Source: Pagrus major (lineage: Eukaryota > Chordata > Actinopteri > Spariformes > Sparidae). From it: a DNA stretch of 64,000 nucleotides. The position numbers and the translations under genes were made by a program. The DNA is taken from the NCBI RefSeq assembly GCF_040436345.1, contig NC_133223.1:23819410-23883409 (forward strand). Direction: 5' to 3'. Positions 45,664 to 58,513 of the stretch are shown piece after piece (within the stretch, counting starts at the first letter, position 1; the number at the start of each line of letters is the position of its first letter). Under the pieces are notes generated by a model. That model was not told the origin of the DNA. It saw only the letters and a program-made list of their open reading frames with translations, and did not search any database.

Positions 45664-48090
45664 CCAGAGTCAGCTAACATGATCACTAGCTGCACAGTTA
45701 AGTTAGCTAACTGGCTAATGACGGCTACAATTAGCAGCAATTAGCGGGTACTCTAATGATATGACGCCATCCATTTGTTTCAAGTATGAATTTGAAACAT
45801 TTCCAGTTCTTACATGTTGCACCTTTAATGTATACAATCGGTGGGCTCACCCATTAAAGTTTTATTTCGTCATATGGAAAATGAGGCGCTTCCAGAAGCC
45901 AAGAACAAATCCAAGGACATTTGAATACAAATAAAAATAAGGCACTCGCTGCATTTAACATAATACAACCAACAGTTACTGGTACATGTTTGTATCTAAT
46001 CCTGTCTCCGAATTTGTTTCTGGATAAAATGATGGATTGGTGTTGTCATGTGGAGCTACCGTCTCACGTTAAATGTAAATGAATTATCCTTCTCAGTTCT
46101 ACTCTAACAGGTTACTATTAAATCTGTGTTTGGTATCGCTTAACAGCCTGAGTTGCAGCATCAGCAGAGAAAAAGTGGGACTGGTGCATCCCCATATAAA
46201 AGCCCTCTTGGCACGCTGCTACAGGATGAGCCACACTGAATGGTCGCTCCTTAGTGGCTTCATATCATCTGCAGCTACAACGTGTCCTTGATTTGACTCT
46301 GCTACTCATCACTGGTGTCCATTATTTTTCTTTCCAAGATAACTCCCCCACTGTAATTAAGTACCATAAGTAAATGTGTCTCCTCGGCTCAAGAAGAGCC
46401 CGGCGTGGAGACCTCCTTCAATATTTCATGTCGTTAAATGAAAGGGCCTTCAGTACTGTCCTCTGCTGCAGGGAAATTGTTGGCTTCATTGTGCATAAAT
46501 TAAAAAACAGCCTTTGAGTGCTAGAACTCTTGACATATCCTGGAGGGTATGCCCATATTAACACCAGATTTCATTGCCAATGTAGGAGGTGGTGTGTCCT
46601 TTATGTAGAAGGAGGAGGTTGGAGGTTGAGGTGGTGGATGATCCTGTCCAGCTGCCATGCAGAAGACCAGCTAACCCTAACCCTTCTACCAATTATAACC
46701 ACGGCCTTTCCCTAACCTGCATCTTAAAGTGTTTTTGTTGCATAATCACACAGGTTTTTCCCCAACCTTTCCCATGCTATAATTGCCATGCGCACAAACT
46801 GAGGAAAGCAAGAATTCTTGAAAAATGTTGGCAGTGGACATTAAAAAAACACTGCTATTGAACTTAATCTGGCATTATGCATAATCGTCCAATACTGACA
46901 TTCTCACTGCATGGACACACACATGTCCACAGTCAGATGTGTCCTGGGAATGCACAAAAAAACAAACAAACAAAAAAGCCTGCAAGTCACTCACCCCTGT
47001 GATTCCCCCACTGTCTCTTTATCGCACCAGCCCAGTTCGACACTAAATGAATCCTGCACAGATGCTGCAACACAGACACACTCCCCTCACATCCACTGCT
47101 CTCCCTTTTTCAAATTATTTCCACCACACACACACACACACACACACACACTTCTCTCTTTTTCCTTCTTGATCACACTTCATATAACATTCGCAGGTTT
47201 GATCTTCCATGAGTTGGTCCAGGAAAAGCATCTCTACAGTAAGTGCACCTGCTGCTGCTGGTGGTCAAAGGGAGCATTTGATTGCAGCAAAAACACATTC
47301 CCAGGTGAATTCCAGCAGGTTTTAGAGGGCGTGTTGGCTTACTTTTAATCAATCCTACACCAGATGGGAAGTTCATTTTGAGCAGATACAGTATGCGGAC
47401 ACAGTGGACATCTACAGACAAACATGCAACCTCTCGGGAGCCCTTTGCTCTTCAATGTCCCCTACAGGAGAAGAGGAATCTCCTTACATCACTCCCTCAT
47501 CTTGAGACAGGTCTGGCAACAACAGTAAGTCAATAAAAATCAATTCATACCATTAACACCTTTTTTTTTTGTCCCCTCTTACATAATTAAAGTCACCCTG
47601 ATTATCATATACAGTAATCACTGCCTCAGATCTGCAAGGGGAACATTGACTCCACAAATAAAGACATTAAAAGATATAGATCTAAAGATGCATAATGTTA
47701 AATTCTATGGGATCAACCAGCCCTGACTTTCTCATCCTATATCAAAAATAGTTATGCTCAGCAGCACACAGGTGAAGGCAAAGTGAGGTTTATATAAATC
47801 CACAGAGACAACAGTTGATGGACGCAAGATTTTGAACGCCAATTAAGATGACAACATAATTATGTCACATCAATTAAACCTAATGTGCACATATCACACA
47901 GAGCGCCCGTCCAAAAACTACTTCCCAAATTCGCCCCATTAATTCTCAAACTGCATGACAGCCCCGGTCTCTCAATAAATGTCCAACCTGCCAGAACATT
48001 AACTCACCCGGCTCCCGTTGCAGATATTAAATGACAGAAGACACCGGGCAGCGGCAGAAGAATATTACATTCCCTATTAGTGTCCATTCA
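45664..48090. other. No gene seen; contains an AC microsatellite
   Basis: Unassigned sequence apart from the CA tract at 47124-47151. The 45664-45830 stretch ends in TTACATGTTGCACCTTTAA and may be another repeat, but it has no paired terminus. Confidence 0.25.
47124..47151 (+). repeat. (CA)14 microsatellite
   Basis: A perfect CA dinucleotide run of about 28 bases. It creates the Thr/His run in the long but spurious frame 46911-47348. Confidence 0.95.
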
Positions 48091-48094
48091 CAGC

Positions 48095-48200
48095 TCAGCG
48101 ACGCTCACGCCGACACCCGTTTACTGTGTCGAAGCAGGGGGGAGGGCGCGCATCGCGGGAGCGCGCTTCTTGGCCATAGACAGAGCTCAGAGAGGTGCGT
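48095..48200. promoter_or_regulatory. CpG-dense patch, candidate promoter or 5' exon
   Basis: About 105 bases with many CpG sites (for example GGGCGCGCATCGCGGGAGCG) in an otherwise AT-rich, CpG-poor 41-kb stretch. Such islands usually mark promoters that escape methylation. The only gene recognised downstream on the - strand is htr1f, 25 kb away; a non-coding transcript on either strand is equally possible. Confidence 0.35.
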
Positions 48201-51200
48201 CAGTAAGGAGGAGGTGTGAAGACAAGATAAGAGTAATAACAGCCCTCCAGTAACCAAGGCTAATAAGAGACAAGCGGTTTTCTCCAGCAAGTCAATATGA
48301 CATTTTCTTTAGTACTCTGTGAGATACACCATGAAGGTCGCATATGTGCCTGTGGTGCACTGTGACCTTGTTCTCATCTCTCTATATATCATGTCATGAA
48401 GTCTAATGAAGGATGGGCTGAAAATCTGAAGATTACCTGTGGATAATAAACTATCCATTTTAAAATTATACTTTGATTTGACTTCAAGTGATTTTCTTCC
48501 TTTTCATTTTTCCAAACAGATTCTCCTGTCCTCATGATTTTCATAATAAAATGCAACACTTCTTCATAATTAATTTCTGAGTTTTTAAAGGGGCTCTGTG
48601 GACATGGTTTATGTTAGTGGCTCTGGCGGACTCAGGGTGTCTGAAGTGCTGTGGGGCACCAGCGTGCAGAAAGGGCACTGGAGAGCTAATTTATTACATT
48701 TTATTTACCATAAGGTCATCCAAGCTGCGTTTTTTCAAACATAGGGGCACCGGGGGGGCAATCGTGCATAATGTCATGTCCTTGACGTCCTGGGGTCCTT
48801 CGCAAACAAATCCACAGTCCAGCAGCATTAAACAAGTTAAACAAATCATCCACAGGCTTGTATAGGCAACTGAGAGAGATGGGAAGGACTCACTTTTCAC
48901 GTGATGCCCCTTTATATGTAAGAATTTTAGTTGAAAATGTAAAGAAAAATAAAATAAAATGACCAAAATTATCAACAGATTGTGAGTAAATTTTAGTTTT
49001 GACATCATGACATCTTTGTATTTCGTTGCAGAGACATCTACTGAAGTTAGCGACCTATCAGGCTAGCTGTGGACCATCCCGGTCCAAAGCTCCTGTACTA
49101 GCAATGTAATACTCCCTGATATCCCAGTCTGAGCAGATGATTGCAAGGTTAACTGAGCTGATTAGCTAACGACAGCTACAGTGACTGAAATAGACAACTT
49201 TTCAACCTTCCCTCTCCCAGCATTTCCCTGTGGTATTACTGTTGGCACCGCTGTTGAGAACTCTGATCTTGAAAAGGCAGAGTAAAACACCTGTCTCTTG
49301 GCACGTTTTGTCACTTACTGATCTAGTAGAAAGAATGCCAGTTTTGAATTGTCTCGAGCCCCGGTGGTAAGTGGGAACACACATCAGGGGGGAACAAACT
49401 TCGACACACTGGAGCATTCTCCATTGAGCGAAAGCCTTCACTCTCATTTTACCTCCCTCTTCATCTTCTTTGCTTCCTCCATCAGCTGGGTTCTTTTTCT
49501 TCTGCAGCGTAGAGTTTCCACCTGCAACCTGAAAACGATACTTCCTCCTGTTTTGATTGGACAATGGCAGATGTGTTTCCTTTGTGGCAGTTTATGGGGA
49601 TCCAATCGATGCGCTAATGGTGTCATTTTTCTACAGCCATTACACCGTGCAGTCAGTATTTACTTCAGAATGATAAGTAGAAGCAAAAAGAAGTTGTCTT
49701 TTGCCAGTTAAGAATATGAAAATGATAAGTAATGAATACAAAATGTATTATAATAGGCTAATTAAGTAAAGCACTGTCTTTTATGAGGGTTATGATTAGC
49801 TGATCTTTAAGGATTATCCTGAAGCTTTTATGAGGATAAATTAAGCCACTTTTTCATGATGTGTCACAGTGGAGAGGGGAATTAAATGCTCCAAACCTTT
49901 AGCAAGTGTTCCACTCAGTCTGACAAGATCTGTTGACAAACCCTTCTGAATGTCCTCGTTTGATGCGCTCGTGTAGAAGGTCAGGTTGGATTTTTATCGC
50001 AGAGATTTGGACCCGTATTTGTGCCAAATATAAGAGGTGGTACACCGAATGCCCTATAGAAGAGGCTATGTGGATTTATAGCCATTGTACACAATGTCTG
50101 AAATGTGCACCTTGCTCACACTAACAAGTTAGTCCACAGTCTCACAGTAACACTTCCCTTCTTTTACAGAGAAAGTGTGAAATCTGTGCAGGTTTCATGC
50201 AGAGGCGATGAAAAGGTTGAAGCAAGTATGGAGCCACTAGAAAGTCCTTTCATGTAAAACAAGCCAGCTGAAGTCATCTTGGTGATATTAGGGGTTTGGA
50301 TGCCGGTCACAATTAGTGACTGGTTATAAAATGAGCTGGCTCCTGATCTCAAGTTGGAGGTGTTTGTGTTGCATTCTCCATCAATCTCTCCACTCACCTC
50401 CCTCTGAGCACTGCTGCTCTCTGCTGTTTATTGAGCTGGCTGTTATGTAAATGTGTAGTCACTTTGCTTCCTGCAAGAAAATCACTGATTGATGTTCAAA
50501 TTCCCCTGACTGACTGTTAGGATGTATTTTAGCATGCTGCGTGGATGAAAGCGCGGACGGTCGGATGCGACGTGTGGGCAGATGTGCGTTTAGGATTGAC
50601 AAGAGAGAGGCCAAAACTAATCCGACAGACAAAAACTGCTTCATAGTGTGTTTGATAAATGGATGCTGAATCTCCATTTGTCCTTGGTGAAATCACTTTT
50701 TTTTTTTTTCGCTCACATTCTTTGAAACATGCGGACCTTGATGGGAAATGTTGAATTTTATCCTCTTGGGAGATTTTGTTCATGTTCGATTTAATAATCA
50801 GAAAAAATAACATCTTATGGTAAAAAATAAAAGCAAATAAAAAGGGTTATTAATCACGACATTTTCTGCACTGCAGTCACTTGTCTTGGCTGCAGTGATG
50901 AAGCAGCGTGATGGCTGCTGCCTACAACAACACTTCAGTGAAGCTCAAGCTCCTATTAGTCACCGGGAACAAAATGTCTGCTGCCAAATGATTAAAAAAG
51001 CCGCCATTTAATCAAGTATTGACGGTGGGGAAGATCAAACCGGGATATGGGGTGACTTGGGCAAATGTTTAATTTCCTTAGCAAGAGGTCTTCATATTAA
51101 AACAGGAGAGTGTGAGTGACAATGTGAAGACAGACATTCAGAACAGAGTTATCTGCCTTTAAAAGAGTCTTATAGGCAACTTTATAGTGTCTCTCAAAAC

Positions 51201-52326
51201 AAATGCCCGCAGCCTCACAACAGCATTACAGCAGTACACCAGCTTCTAACACACCTCGGAGAAAAAAAAAACTCCTCCTTCCTGAAATACATCTGCTACA
51301 GTTGCTCTCGGGCTCCTTGTCTAGTAGCTGTACAGTGGGCGGTAAAAGCCCTTATGTTCCCTGGGAGAACGGTGCTTGAGTAACTCTGGGGAGTCACAAC
51401 ACTATCATGAGGGAATTTAGCTTTTTCTGCCTTTTTTCCTTTGTGAAATGTTCAGAGCCTGTCAGAGAGTAGTATTAATCCAACCATTGTTTTGATCACA
51501 GAAAAATTAAACCTAAAATTACCCCGTGGGAAAAGCCATGTGTGAGATGTGTAGCTGTAACTTTTTACAGAATGCATTACAGAACTGCTTTGTAAGTGGT
51601 TTTAATGCTCAATTACATTGTTTTTGTAGCAAATTCTTATGAATATGTTCACAATACTGCAACCACAGAAAATGAGAAAACTTATAGGCATTATTAGAAG
51701 TTAGGCATTATTGCTCCTGTGTTTGAAGTGCATATAAAAGCTGGCAGAGATTAATGGCCTGTGCCTGGAAATAATCCTCCCCAAAATGTTTCCCCTCACA
51801 AACTTTCTTGTCACATTTGTGTCGTCTCATTAGGAAGATTTTTGTTTTTGCAGGGAAAGCAATTATTTCAAGCAAGTTTTGACACCATTAATGTGGTATT
51901 CTATACATAACATGGCATAAAAAAGCAAGAAAATGCTAAAAAAATATGCAGTAATATATACAATAAGGAATGCTTTAAACAAGTCTTGTTTAAAGTAGAC
52001 TCGAGTTTTGCACGCCTGTGATACGTAACATTAGAATAAATGAGCACATCAGCATGAAGTGGCAGGTCAGTCTTCTCATATGTAATTAGTCTGCATAAGA
52101 AATTACATTTGAAAGGTTAGCGCATGCAGGGGGTAGCCTAATATATGTTCATTAAGTGCGGAGAAAAGTAAAGGTAGAAAGTGGAAGACTTATAGCTATT
52201 TTTAAAACCGCCATCTTTTTCTCACTTAAGCCAAGTACTTGTACTTGTTTGCTTTTATGCAGCAAAGATGAGAAAGCGCCGTGCATTTGTGAAGTTCTTT
52301 CACTTCCTTGATTAAGTGTTAACCCA
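48201..52326. other. No gene seen
   Basis: Short frames only. A T-run occurs at 50698-50709. The 49021-49560 stretch has several open frames on both strands, but none shows a domain or paired splice sites. Confidence 0.25.
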
Positions 52327-52737
52327 CTGTGATGTCACCCACTGGTTTGTGGACCACCGTTTTGAAGCCTTGAGTATGGCATTGGGGTTGTGGCCATGTT
52401 GGTTTTTAGAGGCTGGAGGATATCCTGGCTGGATCTGACCGAAAACTTGAGGACACACTGTGGTAGCAACTTGTCAAGGTAGAGTATACCCTGCTTTATC
52501 GTCTATTCTACTCAAGATGGGACCTTAGTCTACTAAATGAACGTCATGCTGCTTTGAATGAAACTGGAAACTTGCGATTGAGACCATAAACTTAATTGGA
52601 AACTGCCTACTGAGGTAATAAATCAGGTGAGAAGTAGGGTCATTTTCTCATAAGCTTACATACACTAGGCCTTCTTTTTGAAACCGGAGTTGGTCCATGC
52701 TGGCCATTGGATAGAAAGCAAGGTTAAGGCACTTCAT
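52327..52737 (+). repeat. Dispersed teleost repeat, about 410 bp
   Basis: Starts CACTGTGATGTCACCCACTG and ends near AAGGTTAAGGCACTTC. Blocks such as ACCCTGCTTTATCGTCTATT, AATGAACGTCATGCTG and GAAGTAGGGTCATTTTCTCA match an abundant unclassified repeat I know from many percomorph genomes. No coding region or terminal repeats are seen. Confidence 0.6.
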
Positions 52738-55504
52738 TTTTCAGACCTGGAAACTCCATATATTATAGTCACTGGTTATTTGAAAGCATTATTTTGCATT
52801 CACAATGCTCCGAAATACAGGAAGATCTACTTTAATAATGATATAAAAACAAAAATGTAAATGATTTCATTAACTTTCATTTAGCTGCAATGCAAATATT
52901 CTAAGAATACAGTGGGTCTATTCTTAGACTTTAAATAATGAGATGGAGGAAACTGAAGCAAGCCTTAAATTTACATATTTTTGTGTCGGACAAAATTCTC
53001 ATGTGCGCCATGTTCTCATTAACAAATACACATATACACAGCTAATGACTCGATAGGTATTAAAGATTCATGCACTTTCAGGGCTTCTGGATCAAACTTT
53101 CCCTCAAGGATGCATACCTGCACCCATCAGATTGTAAGGTGTAGTCAAGCTGTTTTATAAATGCCTTTAATAACTGATAAAATGATCAAATTTAACATAA
53201 CTTGAGGTACATGCAGTGTTTCCCACAGAATGACTGCACATCAGCAGTGAGGCTTATAACGTCGACCTCGCGATTTGTCACTAATCGATCACTGATGGTT
53301 TGTTCTCTCGGACAGATTAAGAAAATAAAAGTAGCCTATAAAACGTGGAAATAGGTGGTCAAATATACTTGTTAATATAAGGACAGTCTATGTGGGGGAA
53401 ACACTGACATCTAACCAGCATGTGTCCACAAACTCTCCGACAGGGTCTTGGACATGCAGTTGTCAAAAATAAACAATATCATGCTTCATGAACTCATGAA
53501 ATTGAATTTTGCAAAGGCAGAGCTGGGGACCAGTTTGAGCTCCCTAAGTGGGCAGAAGCTTAACCCACTTAAGAGAGGGGTCTCCGTCCATCATCGTATT
53601 CAGGACAACTCTTACTAATCTTCCTGTCATCTTAAAAAGTCTTGTTTAATTCTTCATTACCAAGTGTCAAAAGTCTAATTATCTTCCCATCTTTCTTGTC
53701 CCATTGTTTTGAAATACTGAGGCTTTGGAGTCACACAAGTGTTTCATTTACACCTGCACAACAAAGAGATGCAATAATGATCCCTCAGTAGAGACCTTAC
53801 AGTCAACCTTGTTGTTGCTAATTAGCAATGACTCCTATTTTCTCCTAATCTTGTCACTTTTGATGATTATACAACAAAATGAATGAACTATGATCAGAAA
53901 ATCTTAACAACTGCATGTAAAAGACATGACGATTTCTGAATCAATAATGTGGGGTGGTAAATTGGTCAAATATTTGATCCAGCAATTATCACTGACTATT
54001 ATTTTGACTATTATGACTGCAAAACATATCTGCTGCTGTCCGGTATTCATGTCATATGTCATATATACTTTGTGAGGTAGTGGGTACCTGTTTTAAAAGA
54101 TAGATCCCATTATATCACGGTTGCAACAGTAAAATAAAAATGCAGGATATGCTTGTATACTCCTACCACTGTACATCCTATTTTCCTCCTCTATATCATA
54201 ATGCAAGATATGTAACGAGAAGATGTGCCTCGCAAACTGTGCAGGTATTCTGGTAAGACTATGGAACTGGTGTGTTCTGTACTGCTGTTCATTGTGCAAA
54301 TATTTAGATAAATAGCTCAGAAAGACGGGGGGGTTACATCAGTGTGGCTTCCTCACTGAGAATCTTATGTTTTATTCAGTGTGGTTTTTGCGGCCGCACA
54401 ATGTGTTTGTATTGTTGCGAAGATTTGAAACAGGAGGAGACAAATAACTGGAGGAATAGAGCTGTTTGGCACAATGGAGATTTCTGAGGACATTTTAGCT
54501 AATTAAGCTGGAATCACACAATACCAACTTTTTAGAAGAGATAACAAAAACTCCCAACGGCCCGCCGCCCTGCATGCATGTGAAACATTCTTATCTTCTC
54601 TTCCAGTGGAGAGGCTAGGATTTAGAAATAACTGCATTCATCATACTGCAGAGTTTGGAAACCCACCAAACTTACTGTATAAGCATGTGATGGTCTAATA
54701 AAGTCAGGGTTCAAAATATTGGGGAGCTACAGTACAGGGACCACAGCTCACCCAAAAGCCTCATTTGAGAAATGTAGGGTGAGCTCTAAAATGTCACTAT
54801 TTTTGTGCCACATTATGAATGTAGTTTTTCCCATATATAACCCTAATTGCTACAGTAGTCCAGTGTGAAGTGTGAAACCACTGGATTCTTACAAGGAGAC
54901 CTCAATCCAATTTCCAGCCGTTTTTTTAACAAGACTTTGGGAAATCTCCAGCCTTCTTTGTGTCGACAGAAACAGATATTATGAGCTAAAGAAATGACCT
55001 TTTCCGAACCCTTACCAAATGTCTTTAGTGCCTTAACTTAACCAGATCATAAGCACAGCATCACAACATGAACCTAAAGAAATGTAAAGTTGCACCATTA
55101 AAAACATTTCATATTGTAACTTCCTCTTTTATGTAAACTAAGTTAAACTTTAAAAAACACAATTTTACCTCAGACATACTGCTAAACAATCTCTGGCGCT
55201 GGGGTCTCTTAAAACCTTTAAAACGATCAACAGGATAAGTGATGTTGACTCATTTGGGAAAAAAAGTTGTCTTGACTCTCCTGACTCCTGTCATCTTTGA
55301 AGAATTTCATTCAACCAGATCCTTCTGTGGGTTTTTGTTTCTCTGTGCAACATACAGCAGTAACGGGCCATCAATATCCATTTTCCTCAGCTACCGACAC
55401 AGCTGGAGTGCGCAGCTCGAGCTCGGTGCCACCATTTACAGAACGTTATTGTTCATCAGTGTGAATGCTCACATCGTTATCTGTATTGTATGGGTATAGT
55501 TATA
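52738..55504. other. No gene seen
   Basis: AT-rich, no supportable exon or named repeat. Confidence 0.25.
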
Positions 55505-55759
55505 GTTCTTGACGGCCCCTATTAGATGTTTTTTGAGCATTTCACAACTTTCCCAGTCTTTTGTTGCACCTGTCTCAACTTGTTTGAAATGTATTGCTGC
55601 CATCAAAAAATATTATGAGCCTTTATATACAAAAATCAGTGAAGCTGATGAAGTCAGACATCAGATAAGTTGAGAACATGTCGAAAAGGATTTGCAAATT
55701 ATCACATTGTTTTATTTGTGTTTTAAAAATAGCCCAAACTGTTTTGAGTCTGGGTTGTA
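55505..55759 (+). mobile_element. 3' end of a DNA-transposon-like repeat
   Basis: Contains the series TTTGTTGCACCTGTCTCAAC, AAAGGATTTGCAAATTATC, TTTATTTGTGTTTTAAAAAT and a terminal GAGTCTGGGTTGTA. This order is characteristic of the 3' end of a widespread fish repeat that terminates in TTTGGAATTGGGGTTGTA. The copy is diverged; the 5' part is absent. Confidence 0.55.
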
Positions 55760-57515
55760 AATAGGTTAGGGTTAGTAACAGTGAAGCACTCATAACAATA
55801 TAATATATTCTCTATAAATTTAATGTATTGATGGCACATTTTTGCACGTGGGCGGGAACATATATGTATGCAACATGTATGCAATATGTACAGCTACCCT
55901 CCCACCCCCGAAAAATATGGCTCTCCGGTGTAATTCGAACACTGCATATAGCATAAATTCTCCTTCCCTGATCCTGAGATGCAAATTAAACTAATGCAAG
56001 ACCGAGCTACACTTATGTTTCACACCTATGGCATTTTCTGACTAGCATATCTTTGGTTTGCTGCAGGACAAACTTGCAAAGTAAATATTAACTAAGCACA
56101 GAAGGGAACAGAGTGAACATCTGAACTCAGGAACTTGTTGCAGTGACTCAAATGTTCCAACCACTAAGTCACCATGTCACTCGTCTCACACATGCAGATT
56201 TTAAGCAGCCTCTAAGAAAAGCTGAGAGAACCGATGCTCTGTAGTTGTTTGCCATCACTTTCATCAAAGTGTTGATAAGTCTTTCATTCCTCCGGCTTTG
56301 TAGGTATTTGATGTAAACTTGGAGTCGGGTGGATGCATAGTATCAGATCAGTAAAAGATGCATAAGTTGTGAAGACACCCCTGCAGAGATGCCAGCCTCT
56401 CATGTGTCACAACAGCTCTGATGGTGATTAGGGCTCATTTGAATCATCAGAGTGTGTCTGCGAGTGTGTGTCTCATGTCACATCTGATCTACATGTTGAT
56501 TTAAAAGAAACAGCCCGAGGGACATTCATTCTCTGAACCTAAAAAAAATCATTTCAATCCTTCCTTTCTTTTGTACACACACTCTTAAACTCCCTCTTCA
56601 TCACTTCAATGACTTGAACTGCGGTTCCCTTAGAGGAGCGATAAATTAGAGGTTTGAGGATGAAGGATCACTCAGTAAAAGAGCATTCAAATATAATTCT
56701 TCTCTTTCACTGAACTGCAGTCCATTATTTCCAAAACAAACCTAGCTATTTCACCACCTACACAATTGCATATCAAGAGCAACACAAATAATTTGAACTA
56801 AATGTTCTACCCAGAGCGTGGGAACAGTAGTGAAGGTAGACGGAGCAGAACAACCTTAGGTCACACTTGTATAACATGAGAGTACTGTATTCTCCACCAT
56901 CAGCTATTAGTCATGAACAGACAGATGGATGGCACGGCTTCTTTAATGTCATCAGGACAAAATCATTAACCAATGATTCCCAGCCATCTTGTTTGCTGTG
57001 AAACAGGCATTGTAGGAGCTGGCCAAGGCAACGAGGACACACGACACACATTCTGAAGGCTGCGCAACAAGAGAGGCAACACTCTGCGCTGCCTTTCTTC
57101 TGTTGGTGCTTTCGCAGCAGAAAATGCACCTTTGTTGTTCGCCTTGGCAATCACTGATGTGCTACCTTGACTAAGCCAAACATTTAGATACGTGTTAGTC
57201 CTTCAAGATCTTTGATGTAAGATGCTTAAGGGATGAGGCTGGTCTTGTTCAGTATTTTTCTTTTTGTCAACAGAAAAGACCTCAAGGACCTCTCAACCAT
57301 TCCCAACCCCATTTTTTTTTAAATCCTCAAACTGTTCTGTAGTGTTTGGCTCGCTTTGTTCGCGCACATAGTTCATTTTTTGGAGGAGTTTTCAACTAGA
57401 TTAACACACATAATACATTGGCAGCAGCATTGACTCAAACTACAATACAGCTGATGAATGAACATGTTGCCCTGTAACAGTGTGACTCACTGGTGGTGTC
57501 TTTATCAGACCTCTT
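55760..57515. other. No gene seen
   Basis: Frames at 56911-57154 on the - strand are open but overlap each other in two frames and carry no domain; I do not call them genes. Confidence 0.25.
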
Positions 57516-57770
57516 AGCACAGTGGCTCAGTGTCGACAGCACTGTCACCTCACCACAAGAAAGCCCTTGTTTTGATTCCTGGCGGCAGAAGGCCTTGCGT
57601 GGGCTTCCTCTGAGTGCTCTGGTTTTCCCAATGATCAAAACATGGAGATCAGGATAATTGTCCTGCCAGTACCCCTGACCAAGACACTGGCATAGAACTA
57701 GAGTTAGTCTGCAGGCATTATATGGTGGCTGCCCACTGCTCCTCAGGGATGGTTTAAATGCAGAGAAAGA
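57516..57770 (+). mobile_element. Degenerate tRNA-like SINE
   Basis: Begins AGCACAGTGGCTCAGTG with an A-box-like TGGCTCAGTGT; about 45 bases on, TTGTTTTGATTCC is a decayed B box. The body (GGCAGAAGGCCTTGCGTGGG, CTGCCCACTGCTCCTCAGG, GGTTTAAATGCAGAG) follows the order of an abundant fish repeat. Both promoter boxes carry mutations, so it is unlikely to be transcribed. Confidence 0.6.
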
Positions 57771-58125
57771 TGCAAGATTTTATGTGACCAAAAATAGATT
57801 CTTCTTCTTCTAAAACAACATCCTAAAATGAACTGTTTATGATCAGGACCAAAACAGAAATGTTTGAGATGAAAGAGGTGTATGGGTGGATATATGAAGT
57901 GTATGCTAAGAAGACTCAACTTTGGTTTGCCGCTATGAATGAGATTTTACCTGAATCTTAAACTGGCTTGGTACTTGACTAAGAACCTGACTTGACTCAA
58001 TCTGTGACTTGACTTGCCCAAGAAAAAATAACTTGGGACTTGCTTGAGACTAAATGGCTTGAGTCAAATATCTGGCACGACGTTATGACTATAGAATAAT
58101 GACACCATCAGCGTTTTGGTTCCCA

Positions 58126-58513
58126 ATAAACCTCACTTTCACACTACTAATTTGTCTGCATGAAGGCTGACCTAGTGAGGCTGGCAGCCTGGCACCATCT
58201 GCTTTCATGTCTCCATTATTAACTAAATTAATAAACTTACCATTTGGTATGTACTATTGGTACTTGCTACTCTGAGGAAATTGGAATTGATGCTCCCTAC
58301 ACAGTAAACCTCACTATCACAATACTTTGTTGTCTGCCACTGGACATGAAATCTCCCGCAAAAATGAAGGTTGACTAACAACCTATCAGGCTGGCAGCCT
58401 GGCTTCATTTCTATCTGCTTCCATGTATCCATTATAGACTAAATGAATGAATACACTTACGATTTGTCCTGTGCTGTCCGTAGTTGTTACTCTAAGGAAA
58501 TTGGAATCGATGC
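58126..58513 (+). repeat. Imperfect direct tandem duplication, unit about 170-210 bp
   Basis: Copy 1 (58126-58294) and copy 2 (58303-58513) share, in the same order, TAAACCTCACT.TCACA, TGTCTGC, ATGAAGG.TGAC, GGCTGGCAGCCTGGC, ATCTGCTT.CATGT.TCCATTAT, ACTTAC.ATTTG and GAGGAAATTGGAAT.GATGC. Copy 2 has about 35 extra bases in two insertions. The divergence indicates an old duplication. There is no coding potential. Confidence 0.75.

Noticed and set aside
46673..46684. Telomere-like CTAACCCTAACCC
   Set aside because: Only two units; no array.
46911..47348. 145-codon open frame on the + strand
   Set aside because: It runs through the CA microsatellite (Thr/His run), has no domain and no start or splice support.
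49202..49711. 120-codon frames on both strands
   Set aside because: The overlapping opposite frames have no domain, repeat or splice partner, and neither looks like coding sequence.
54073..54092. let-7-like GTGAGGTAGTGGGTACC
   Set aside because: The seed resembles let-7, but the rest differs and no complementary arm is found nearby.
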